NCBI GenBank assembly: GCA_011033025.1
Contig: WFMF01000423.1
Location: 93,877-157,876, forward strand
Direction of reading: 5' to 3'
Origin: Beroe forskalii
Lineage: Eukaryota; Ctenophora; Nuda; Beroida; Beroidae
Length of the DNA: 64,000 nt
The notes under the pieces are model-generated. The model did not search any database and had not been told where the DNA came from. It saw nothing but the letters and a program-made list of their open reading frames with translations. The position numbers were made by a program, and so were the translations under genes. Of this stretch, positions 48,001 to 60,000 are shown piece by piece; position 1 is the stretch's first letter; the number at the start of each line of letters is the position of its first letter.

Positions 48001-51000
48001 TGATCGGGCGCATGCCAACAAGAACCGTAAGAGCATGCACATCGGACATCAGGCTCCGCCCAAAACGCAAGCCGGAACGTCTGCAGCCCCCAATATCACG
48101 AAGAAAGACCGGAAATCCGACGAGAGTCCGAAGTCACCGAACGACCGGCTGAAAGTGTCGGAAGGGCTGAGCCATAGCCCGAGTATGGCGAGTTTGGTTT
48201 CCAACGGAGACGAGCACAGCGAAAACATGTCCCTAGCCTCGGGAGTCACGTCCACGAGTATATTCGGGCACAACGGTAGTTTCCGTATCAAACGAACTAA
48301 AAAACGGCAAGTCCTCAAATACCGACCCGAGTTTTCGTACTGCGAAGACTTTGCTCGACTCGGTTTTGGCGGCTTTAACGACATCGGCAAAACCTCAACG
48401 AAGGGACCGTGGCGGCTCACGGCGGAAAACAAAGACTATAACCTGTGCCGCAGCTACCCGGCCATTCTCATCGTGCCCTCGCTCAGCTCGGACATTGAGC
48501 TGCACAACGTGGCGCGGCAGTTCGACCGGAACCGCTTCCCGGTCATCTCGTGGCGACACCCCCGGCGCCCTGCGACGTTGCTCATGCGCAGTGCCGGGAT
48601 TGTCCGCCGCGGCGTCATGGACAAGATAAACGCGGCGCAGAAAACCTTTGCGTACAAGGTGAAGGGCAGCCAGGCTCGGCCTGCCACGGACTTACCCGAC
48701 ACAGGCTTCAGATCGGAGCACACTGAAAATTACTTGAACGTTCTAGTGCACAGTATCAAGCAGTTGGTAAGTTTGTTTCGCCCTATGCTTAATTGAGAGG
48801 ATGCTATTTGAGATTTTGAGGTCACCACATACCTCGGGAAAAGGCTAAGAAATGGCCTTACATAGCCTAAAATAGCGTTGTCGCGCCCCCTATGAATTGA
48901 AATTACATTTTCCTTTCAATCTATCTCCACAAAACACGAAAGTTAAATTTAAATTTAGGTACCTCTTTAGATATCAATCTTCTCCCCCAATTTCACCAAC
49001 GAACGTATTATCTGTTCAGCAAGCAAACTGCAAGTCGACGGCGTTTAACCCCCACAAATCGAAAAACCACCACCTCCAAAAGTTCATCTTCCGAGGGATG
49101 ACGAAGTTAAAAGAAAACTTCTCCATGAGCTCTGAGAAACTCTTCAACAGCTACTCCGGTACGTTTACTTAGCTCTTTTTTCCCTTCTTTCCCAAAGAGG
49201 ATAAGATACAACTTGTCTTTTCAACCAAAAGTGGGTACCAATTTTTACTATCACACGTTCTATGGCACCTTATATGAGTTGCAATCCTTGGATTACAACT
49301 CAGGGGTCACATTCCAGCCTGACAATTGCGCAGTGCGCATTCCTTGCCCTGTCATATACTGTATACTGTACACGTGTCTATTATTTCAGACCACTTCTAG
49401 GTCGTCCTGCACTGATTCTGGTTACATATTCCACAATTCCAGGAGCAACGTGTGCCTTGCTCCATAACTATCAGTTGAAAAAAAGAGCTATATCGGAATC
49501 TGGGGTTGTGTTGAGAAACACACTTTGTATATAAACCAACATCTGACACTGTTCGGACTGTCGCCAATGATAGCTTGTCATATAATTACCGCAACTTGAC
49601 ATGAATACAAATATATGGTCGTAGATTGCTGAAGTATGTGATAGAGGTAGAATTATTGTACGGTATATGAGGCATGAGTTGTTCATTTCTTGCATTATTT
49701 ATGTGTGTTTATGTCAAATACAGGAATGCCAATTTGCTATGCAAGTCTTAGGAATACTTTATCAGAGAGAATAATGACAATGCTACCTACGTCCGATCTT
49801 TAGACCCACGGCTCACCACTCTTAGCCCTGATAAAGACATCAACACTCTAAACCCTGATAATGACGCCATCAACTAACCATTCTAAGCCATGATAATGAA
49901 GTCATAAACTCACCACTCTAAACCCTGATAATGACGTCACTAACCCACCACTCTAAGCCATGATAATGACGTCATCAACTCACCATTCTAAACCCTGCTT
50001 ATGACGTCACTGTTTCAGCCTCACAAGCAGCTCTATCCCATATCCCTGAGGGCGACACGATGGGGCAGCTTCTGGAAGAGGATGAGGAAAACACGAAGAT
50101 AACACTATTTGTTATCGGCAGATATCACGACCTCAAGGTCTGGAATAGTGCCAATATTTGTATGGTTATTTACCGTGTAGATGGCATTGTCCAAGCAGAC
50201 AGGCCACGTCTTAGAGACTTTTCTGATTCTTCGGTGAGACCTCTCAAGTCTCATTATTATTTCAAAATTTGCATGGCCCATACCGCACTCGTTGCAACCT
50301 AATTACGATATAATTTTCAGAATGCTCGGATGGAGAACTACACGGAGGTGGAAATGATCGGAATCGAAGACAGTCACTACAGAGAGGTATGATGGTTTCT
50401 GTGGTTTGATGGCGTTATTAAGACTTTGCTTCTCACTGCTCAAGAGCTGTTTGCTATCCATCAATGTGGTTTGATGACGTTGAAGTTTTGATTATTCGCA
50501 CCCTAACCATCCATCCCAATTATTTCCACGCGGTTGCTTATAATTTTATAAAAAGGACACATTAAGGTCGTCAATCCTGGATCCTGGTCTTTTACGGTGG
50601 TGTGTCGAACTCCTATGTGCGCGGCTTTTCCATGCGCGGCTCACTGGCTGTTAGTGACAGGCAGTGCGCCGCGCGCACGATTACTCCGCACATGACAAGC
50701 CGCGCATGTGATAGTTCAACTTGCCCCTGTTAAAAGTCCTCTTCAGGTCGCCAGATCGTACGAGTTACTGATGGCTGCACTTTACCCGGAATCAGAAAAA
50801 TCAGACTTTTGGACTCAGATTGAAAACAGTAATTGGCTTGAACAAGTAAGTTTAGGGGAATCAATTATCTTGGCAATAAATTAACGATTTTAGGTACTTT
50901 TGAAGATTCTGAACGTTCAGAGCACAATACAAAAGATGACTTCTAGATGAAATTGAATTTCTGATGCAAGAATGCAAGATACGAAACAAATAATGAATAC

Positions 51001-54000
51001 TTTCTCATTTCAGAATTCAAAGATACAATAAATGAACAAAATACTTCATATTCCACACTCAAATCAAGTTTCGAAAGTCCCAAATAAATACCTAAGAGCT
51101 ACGAAATAAGATTCCAAACGATGATGCAGCAAAAATATTAGAGATCAAAAGGCGAATAAATTAAAGCTCTTGAAATAAATAAATGTTCTTGAAATAGAAT
51201 CAATATTATTCAATCCGACTCTCTTCTAGTAGAGTTCCGCAGTCATAGATTCAGGCAGCAGATCAGTGATGTGAGGTACACAAGGTCGAATGTACTCCCC
51301 AATCTTTGACTCATTAGATTTGAACCAACGTCTGATGGGACTCCTGAAATCATGAGAATTTTAGAAAGGAGCACTGCTGTATATATCATATGATAAGTTG
51401 ATTTTATCAGAGGTGAATGTCAAAGGTTTTCTGGATAACAACAGATTGCTGGAAATAAAGTCAGTAAACCACTGCACAATCAACAGATGGGTATTTTCCA
51501 CTAACCTGTAAGACCAGAACTTGTCCATGAACTGGAATATCTTGGGGTGTTTGTCCTCCCCAAAAGCTTGAGGGGTGAAGTTCTTGATGTCGACCAGGCA
51601 GGCGTAGAGCAGATAGTCCGCGTGTATGGGCAGAGTATCTCCCATGATGAAGGGACCTTCCAGCAACTCCTCCAGCTTGCTAGCGAACTGGTTGTACTTG
51701 CCGAGGAAGCGACTACGAGCGTACTCCGGGTCGAAGTCCTTACCGGAATCCGGACTGTTGGGCGCGTAACAGATCTTGTTGATGAGGTAGACCATGGAGT
51801 TCATGATTCCGAAACACAGCTTCTCCACGGCCTCAGAGCGCACCATCATGGCCGGGTCCTCGGGCATCAGGAAGTACTTGTTTCCCACAGCCCGCACCAG
51901 AGCCACAGTCTCAGTCATCTTGTTGTCCAGGTCCATCCAGTTCTTGGTGGTGTCGTCCTTGACAAGCAACCACTCTGGACACTGCTCCATGTAGTTAGCT
52001 AGGTCTCCTGAGGGAAAATTTTAAGAAATATAAGAAGATTTGTGGGTTTTATATTTTTAAGTACTCTGTAAATTTCTTGAGTCACTGCCCATAAAAGAGG
52101 CAACGCCCCTAAGGGGGTGGTTTCAATCAAAATCTGAGAGGGTGGGAGGGTGAGGGAAGGAGGGAGAGGACTGATAGTGGAATAGGGGAGGAAAATATGG
52201 ACAGATATTTCATGATAAAGATCAATAGCAAATAGACTTCAGGAAAATGTAGCAGATTTGATATATCAGAGAATTGTCGCGGTATTTTGACACAATGTTG
52301 CTACAAACCTTCGCAGACATGTTTCTGTTGTTCCTCAGATAGGATCATTCTGGAAGTCAGCATCATCCTGCAAACTTTAGACTCGATAGCTTTCATTGGC
52401 ATGGTGGTAGAGATTGGGAGGGTGTATACCTTGCTATAATGGGAGAGGGTTAAGTTATCGGTAATTAGTATATAGAAAAATGGGAATTATTGGTAATAGA
52501 AAGTTGAACTTGCAGCATGATTCATTCCACTTATTTTGTATTGAAGCAGACAATTTTAGTAATTTTAGTTGATGTAACGGTCACATGAATCAGAGTATCA
52601 CTTATTTTGAATGAATAAAACACGCAAATATCAGTGACCATGTATCCAAAATTTTACTAAATATTAACAGCATTGGAAAACTTCAAACTAAGTACTTTAC
52701 ACCATAATCTTTCAACGTAAACTGAAAACTGAAACGTAATAAATAAATGCACAGAAATAGATAGATAACGTAACCCAAAACTAGTAAGATTAGAAAAGTT
52801 CCAGTACACACGAATCTGTACTTAAATAGATGAGATTGGATAAGCACTTTAGTAGAGTTCCGCAGTCATAGGTTCAGGCAGCAGATCAGTGATGTGAGGT
52901 ACACAAGGTCGAATGTACTCCCCAATCTTTGACTCGTTAGATTTGAACCAACGTCTGATGGGGCTCCTGAAATCATGTGAATTTTAGAAAGGAGCACTGC
53001 TGTATATCATAATATGATAAGTTGATTTTATCAGAGGTGAATGACAAAGGTTTCTGGGTATAACAACAGATTGCTGGAAATAAATTCAGTAAACCACTAC
53101 ACAATCAACAGATGGGTATTTTCCACTAACCTGTAAGACCAGAACTTGTCCATGAACTGGAATATCTTGGGGTGTTTGTCCTCCCCAAAAGCTTGAGGGG
53201 TGAAGTTCTTGATGTCGACCAGGCAGGCGTACAACAGGTAGTCGGCATGGATGGGCAGAGTGTCTCCCATGATGAAGGGACCTTCCAGCAGCTCCTCCAG
53301 TTTGGGGGCGAACTGGTTGTACTTCACCAGGAACCGAGTGCGGGCGTACTCCGGGTCGAAGTCGTTACCGGAATCCGGACTGTTGGGAGCGTAACAGATC
53401 TTGTTGATGAGGTAGACCATGGAGTTCATGATTCCGAAACACAGCTTCTCCACCTCCTCAGAGCGCTCCATCATGGCCGGGTCCTCGGGCATCAGGAAGT
53501 ACTTGTTTCCAACAGCCCGTACCAGAGCCACAGTCTCAGTCATCTTGTTGTCCAGGTCCATCCAGTTCTTGGTGGTGTCGTCCTTGACAAGCAGCCACTC
53601 CGGACACTGCTCCATGTAGTTAGCTAGGTCTCCTTCGCAGACATGTTTTGCTGTTCCTCAGAGAGGATCATTCTGGAAGTCAGCATCATCCTGCAAACTT
53701 TAGACTCGATAGCTTTCATTGGCATGGTGGTAGTTTCTTGCGAACTTTGCTGGGAGTAGTGAAGTGTTAGTCATGAAGATGGAAAGTCACTAACTCAATA
53801 ATTTATCAATCAAAAAACTATTCTGCACATTCAAGAAAATCTGAAAAATCAAAAGAATTTAGACAAAGTTAGGCTTTGGGCCAACGAATGCTGGCAAAGA
53901 ATGGGGAGAGGACTACGCAATCAGGATAAGAATAGTTAGAGTATAAAAGCGAACAGCAACAATCTCAAAGACTCAAACATGATGGTCAAATGATTACCAC

Positions 54001-57000
54001 GATAAGAAGCTAAAGTTCATAAAGTGGAAATGATTGATGGGAGATTGTAGTTCTTGAGTCCTATTTATACCAACTCACAAGCTTCCGCCATAATTTAGTT
54101 AATTTACAACTTTAGTCTTGGGTTTCATGATAAGACCTTGGAGGAAATTGGGTTAATCAATAATCAAAATGTAGCTCTTCCCTATCATTAGCGAAAATTG
54201 TTCTGATTGTAACAAATTTATTTGCATTAATAAATCTAATTAAGCGCGTGGGGTTCCAATAGGTCATCCCCGCAACTTATTATGATATGGGGTGTGCAAT
54301 TTTGAAAGGAAAAAACTAATGCAGAAATCATATCTGACTTGTTATCAAATACAGTTCCAATTAACCTATTCAGGACCAAGGTTGCCATCAATTGATCATC
54401 CCATTAAACATATCCAGAATTATTGAACCCGACAATGGGATATTCAAAATCAAATATATAGTCCCTTATGACTTATTTAATGAAAACCTTTAAAAAAAGT
54501 TGCAAATTTTGGAAAAATTAGTTAAGTTCACTAATATTCTCTGCTCTATCAGATCCAGAAGATCCTTGAGACCTCGTGTGCGTTGGTGGAGCTGATGGAC
54601 AAGTGGGGAGTGAGTGTATTGCTAGCACTGGAAGATGGAAGCAACATCACTGCTCAAATCAGCAGCTTGATACAGCTCCTCACTGACAAACACTACCGCA
54701 CTATCAAAGGGTGAGTGAGGGGGGTTGCTATAGGGTTGCTAAGTGTTGCTTTAGGGTTGCTAAGTGTTGCTTTGGGGTTACCACGTGGTTGTTTCAATGA
54801 GGGGATGAATCACTGCTCAAATCAGCCCGGTACCATTTCACCCCTCAAAGGGTTGTGACTCTTGCTATAGGGTTGCTAAGTGTTTCAACATGTTGCTGGA
54901 GAAGGAATGGCTCCTTCGGTCATCACTCAAATCAGCAGCTTGATACAGCTCTCCTGCACGGAAGACAGACAAATGAGAAGGAGGACAACTTCGCTCCAAT
55001 CTTCCTCCAGTTTTTTACACCACACACCACCTACCTACTACCTACCTTGTTCCTATCCCTCCACAGTTTCAACATGCTGCTGGATATGAACCATCAGATC
55101 TGTCGAAAGAACGCACAACGCGGTCTTCCTACGAATCTTTCGATCGATCCACGTGCTAAAGACTATATAAAGAGTTTTCGTCAATTTAATTCATTCGTCG
55201 AACATTCTTCCCCCCCCCTACCTATGTTTGCTGTTTTTACTACTGACAATTGGTATGAAAAATCACAGTGGCAACAACTCTGCTCTGTGGTTTGTAGATT
55301 TAAATATCATATCAGTAAGCTCATGTATTCCTCCAGTTCCTGGATGCTGTTTATCAGATACACCGACAGTTCCCCCACTGTTTTGAGTTCAATGAGTTCT
55401 ACCTGGAAACCTTAGCTTACCACCATTGTAGTATGAGATTTGACGATATTCATGCTAGCAAAGGACCGGTTACCATTTCTCAATAAATCCGGTTACGGTC
55501 TCGTTTGGCTAAAAACGCCCCGTTAACCGTTATTTCGGTTTCGGTTCAGTTAACCGTTCGTTTCCTAATTGATGCATATAATCAGTGATGCAACATACTC
55601 TGTTTTGAGGTATTCAATTCAGCGTTCTCACTCATGATATTGACGTCACTCTTAACTCTCTGATTCTAGATATAATCGCTTGCTCAGGTTCAGGACGTTT
55701 GTGTGTGACAGCGAGAAGAAGAGAACTCAAGCTCTGGGTATCTGTAGGATGGAAGATGACAGCAGGACTTCCACACCCGAGGTAAAAATAAAGCCGTCGT
55801 ATATTGCGCAATCACTTTTTGGGCCATTTTCAACATTTAAGCATCGTCACGCGTCGCAAAAAAGAAAAAAGTACCCGCGCGCGGCGCAATAATTCTCTGC
55901 GCCGCAAAACAAGCTCCCAAGCGTGGCGCAATACCCTGCGCCTCAAAAGACACCTGATTGCTGAACCTTCCGCCGCAGATCACGCGCCGCAGCAGCTCCA
56001 CGTGCTCCTCTCACGAAAACAACTCCTACTGCGACGACTCCTCGCACAGCTTCTGGTCCTACGCGGAGAGCCTGAAGAAGGGCGGACCGCTCTTCTACAA
56101 CTACATGTACAGGGCAACCAGTGCTGACATTGTTAGTATTTCTTTTATTTTTTTCTTTATTTTATTACTTCTCCTGAAGACTGAACAAGCCCTCTCCACC
56201 CCTTACCATAACAGCCTCTCCCCTCAACCAGCCCTCTCTCCACCTCTCCCCCTGAACTAGCCCTCTCTCCAACCCCCGCCCCCCCTGAACCAGAGCTCTC
56301 CACCCCAAGCCCTCAACTACCCCCTCTCCCCCACCTAACCAGCCCTCTCCACACCCCCCCCCCCAAGCAGCCTTCCTCCGTCAGGTGCTTCGACCGAACA
56401 TCCACCTGGCAGCTTTGGAACTGTGGAGGTACTATACCCGCGATGACACTATGAATGGTCCTGCGTTCGAGCCTGACCTCTGGGTTATCAAGAGGGACAA
56501 GGAGAAGAAACGTTAGTCTGAATTTCAATAAATTTATTAAGTGTGTTTATGCGCGGCTCACTGGCTGCTGACAAGTGTATTTATTAAGTTGAATTGTACA
56601 ATGTACATAAGAGTTCGACAAACCCCAATTTCTGTTCCAAAAAGCTTCCCAAACACCTTTTTGCATTGAAATCCTTGGCAAGCTTTTAACCTCTAAACCC
56701 CTTGCTTCCCCTTATAGCGGTGCCCGTCACCAACAAAGAACAAGTCAAAGAAGGACTCGGTCTGTCCCTCATCAACCTTGCTGAACTGCGCTTCAACCGA
56801 GGTAACTTTAACTTCTTAGCATTCGACCACCTTCACCGCAGGAAGTTCATCATCGCTCCATTATCATCGCTCCATTATTAAGTATGACAATGACGTCATT
56901 AGTTTCCCATTGTAAAGTATGACAATGACGTCGCCTTCTTCAGGTGGGGATGACATGCAGGTAGATTCTCCCCTGGTTGCAAACCTTCTACGCGTTTAAC

Positions 57001-60000
57001 TTGGAGTCCCATTACAAGCCCTCTAAAGATGCTGTAGCGTTGTTCAACAAGACGAGGTTACGAAGAAGAGCTCCTCAAGCTAACGTCCAATGCTTAGCTA
57101 CTGTGAGTCATTGAACTGCTTTCAATTAATTTAACAATTGATTTATTCAGTTTTTTGCACTTTACTGTACACTGGCGGCAGTGGAATTTTCGAAAATTGG
57201 TCCTCCCTTTTGATTTTCCTCTACAATATTAACCCGCCATATTATCCAGGATATACTCCTAAGTTCCCAACATCCCCCCATGTAAAGTATGAGTTTCCTT
57301 CTCACAAATTCCCCATTTCTCTCCAGGGTAAAGTTCGAGTTGACGGTCACCGCTTCGAGAGCTACACGTACAACCCCTTCACGGAACCTGAGAAACTACC
57401 TTGTGTTATCTGCGAGGGTAACCCCGAGATACCGGCCCGAGCTCAACTCACTATTAGAGGTGATTATGTCATTGAGTTAGTACTTTAAGATGAGATAATG
57501 ACGTCATAGTAACGCTTATAACCCCATTATATTGCCATTGGAGGTTTGAAACTAGGGCCGTACGCGATGTAAGTCACTATGGAAAGCGAGTGATTAAACT
57601 TGGCGTATTAGTAGTGACGTCACCAAGCACTGCCGCGCGCTTCAAAAGATGACGTAACCAGCGGATTAGAATAATGCACCGACACTACTTTCTAGTAACT
57701 CACTAGGTTCTAGTGCGTTAGTAACCAAGAAACGCTTTGTCCTGGATCGTGAAAGTGTGGCTAACTAGCTTTTATTGAAAGCAGTGGCTTCTAGTAGTAA
57801 AGTAGTAAACTCACTACGTAAAATTTTCTTTTCTCTTGCAGAAATTGTGTCATACTTTTAATTAACTGTCCTCAGTTCCATGATGAGATCATTGTTAAAT
57901 TGTTGCATAATAATACCGCGATACAACACTAAAATATTGCTTTATATCTGCAAATTTCTCTTTGTCAGTGTCGAGTAATCGGCGCGAAGCTGCGATCGTC
58001 TAGTGGTTAGGACACTGCGTTGTGGCCGCAGTAACCCAGGTTCGAATCCTGGTCGCAGCACTTTTCAATTTCAAATTTTCGATTTTTTCCATCCACAGGT
58101 ACTGATGACGATTCACATTTACTGAAAATTTCTCTTTTTTGGCTGCTTTCAAATTTTCCATTCGCCTGCTGATAAGGAAAGCAATGGAATTAAGACATTG
58201 GAATGCATATTGTATTCGTTTCTCTCTTGGTCCACTTACTGCAGTACTGTTGATAATGTGAGACGGTAAATACACGCTATGAGATGGTATATACATGTAT
58301 ACATGGTATATACATGCTATAAATAACTCACTGGTTAATTATATACCAGTGTATAAATGCTATGTACCAACAGCAGTTGACACTGTATACTGCTGCAAGT
58401 ATACACTACGACTTCAGTACTGTACTGTGGACTTCAAAATACTATGTAATGAGTTGTTTTGGAAAATTATGATCTTTTAATTACTTTTTAATCAATTTTT
58501 TAGCATACTGATAAGTAAACTACTATTTCCAGTAATTTCTAATGCGCGAGAAAAAATGACCTTGAAGGGACTCGAACCCTCAACCTTTGAATTAGAAGTC
58601 CAATGCGCTAACCATTGCGCCACAAGGCCGTGATTATCAGGAAAAGTTTAGTGTAATGATTCTGTGCCATTGATTGCAAATCATTTTGCTAATAGATTCG
58701 TAAATCAAATTAAGGATCCATTAGCTAATTAAAACTAATTGTTCATTCTGATTTCAGGTCTAAAGTGCTGTTACTGTCTGATAACGATACACACGATATG
58801 CCAGCTCTTCGTGACAACAACATGTAAAAAACGAGAGGTAAATCGATCATTTCAATACCACACCTAACACATCTGTAATTTCGATTTATCCTTCTCTTTT
58901 TCGCTTACTTATACCTTGAGTTCACGTGGTGATCTATATCATATCGAGTGATCTTTGCTACAAATCACCAAAATCCATTAAAAGCACGTTACCTGCCCCA
59001 CTATAACCACAGAGACATGAGTTGGTCGAATCACGCAACTTTTTACTGTGTTTTGTACATTAAGATAACAAAACAGATCAAAATAGATTAAAATAACCCC
59101 GCTGTGTTCTGAAGAGCTATTGTAGATTTAAATAACCCCTCTGTGTGCTGTAGAGGGAAGAGGAGGAGGAGCCTATACCCCGGTCTAACACCGTCAAAGG
59201 TCGGTCCTCCGACTCAGAACCCAAGAAATCATCCCGGGGAGGAAGCGGAGGAGGGTTGGCGAAGTCAGCCACCCAGCCCGATCTCAGCTCACCCACGCCT
59301 AATGATTTCAAGGTAGATCGTGTGGGGAGAAGAGGGAAGTGATGTGAGAAGGAAGTGACAAGAGAGAAGGAAGTGATGTGAGAAGAAGTGAGAAAGGAGT
59401 GATGTGAGAAGAGGAAAGAAGTGATTAGTGTTGATTTCGTGGGGACTGTGGAGTGTTGTTTGAAAATATTCGAGTAAGAATCTTATGCCACTGTGGTTGG
59501 TTATTAGTTCCACAACCCGACTTAGCCGCATTCTTACTATTGATGAATTCGACCTTTGGGGTCTCTGTTGCATTCGGACCATGAAGATATAGAAACTATG
59601 CCCGTGCAAGTGTATGCGTGTCCTAAATCTGGATGTAAAGGCCGCGCCAAGAGTCAGCGTGAAAAGGTGAAGAGCAGTCTCCAGGATTTCATTTCGATGC
59701 CCATCGTACAACCATTAATGCGTGATGCCTTCAGTGTGGTCTTGTGGGAATACCCGGTGAGGAAAATCATGAATTCTTATGATATTCGGTTTATCTGTCC
59801 AACCCCCTAGACCTGTTTCAATTCCCTTTCAATTTCAGAGCATCACAGAGAACCATGCCACAGCCATCAGTTCGCCTGTTCCTGTGAGTTTCCACTCCCG
59901 TGACTTTAATTAGTTTATGAATTAATTTCAATACGTGGATTGCTTGAGTTATAATTGTCAATTTTACAGATTTTGCCTGAGCGTTAATATAAAAATAAAT

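Larger units (their letters stand above)
47014..48766 (+). other. SBF1/SBF2: SBF exons 11-13: GRAM domain, linker, start of myotubularin-like domain
   Basis: Exons: 47014-47217 (alternative end 47277), 47453-47550, 47707-48766. Landmarks are [35 protein letters not shown] (GRAM), [12 protein letters not shown] and [21 protein letters not shown] basic, serine-rich linker of about 100 residues follows, then the start of the phosphatase-like fold, [25 protein letters not shown] and [20 protein letters not shown]. The coding sequence is GC-richer than its surroundings. Confidence 0.88.
49020..56801 (+). other. SBF1/SBF2: SBF exons 14-24: inactive myotubularin domain
   Basis: Exons: 49020-49158, 50019-50233 (end uncertain, 50135 also possible), 50321-50386, 50747-50845, 54553-54710, 54881-55010, 55337-about 55437, about 55670-55781, 55979-56131, 56385-56511, 56718-56801. 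Landmarks are [69 protein letters not shown] and [10 protein letters not shown], and LFYNYMYRA. Family members keep an EKEWL segment after YRTIKG; here it is present at 54895-54912 but in another frame than the FGHH...FAPIFLQ that follows. The exon 19/20 and 20/21 junctions lack a GT donor at the conserved position. Confidence 0.75.

Noticed and set aside
48049-48432. Minus-strand and alternative frames within the 1,060-base SBF exon
   Set aside because: Shadows of a GC-rich coding exon whose plus-strand frame matches the family.
51547-52002. Plus-strand frames of about 150 residues opposite the GST-like genes
   Set aside because: They mirror the minus-strand coding exons in both copies; the minus-strand protein has the conserved GST-like pattern and correct splice sites.
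54855-55415. A 186-residue single-exon plus-strand protein
   Set aside because: It covers part of an SBF exon and then runs through the 326-base insert; only the [13 protein letters not shown] part is family-like.
59289-59711. 140-residue minus-strand frame in an SBF intron
   Set aside because: Low-complexity leucine/serine/histidine translation of a gaagtgatgtgagaag repeat.
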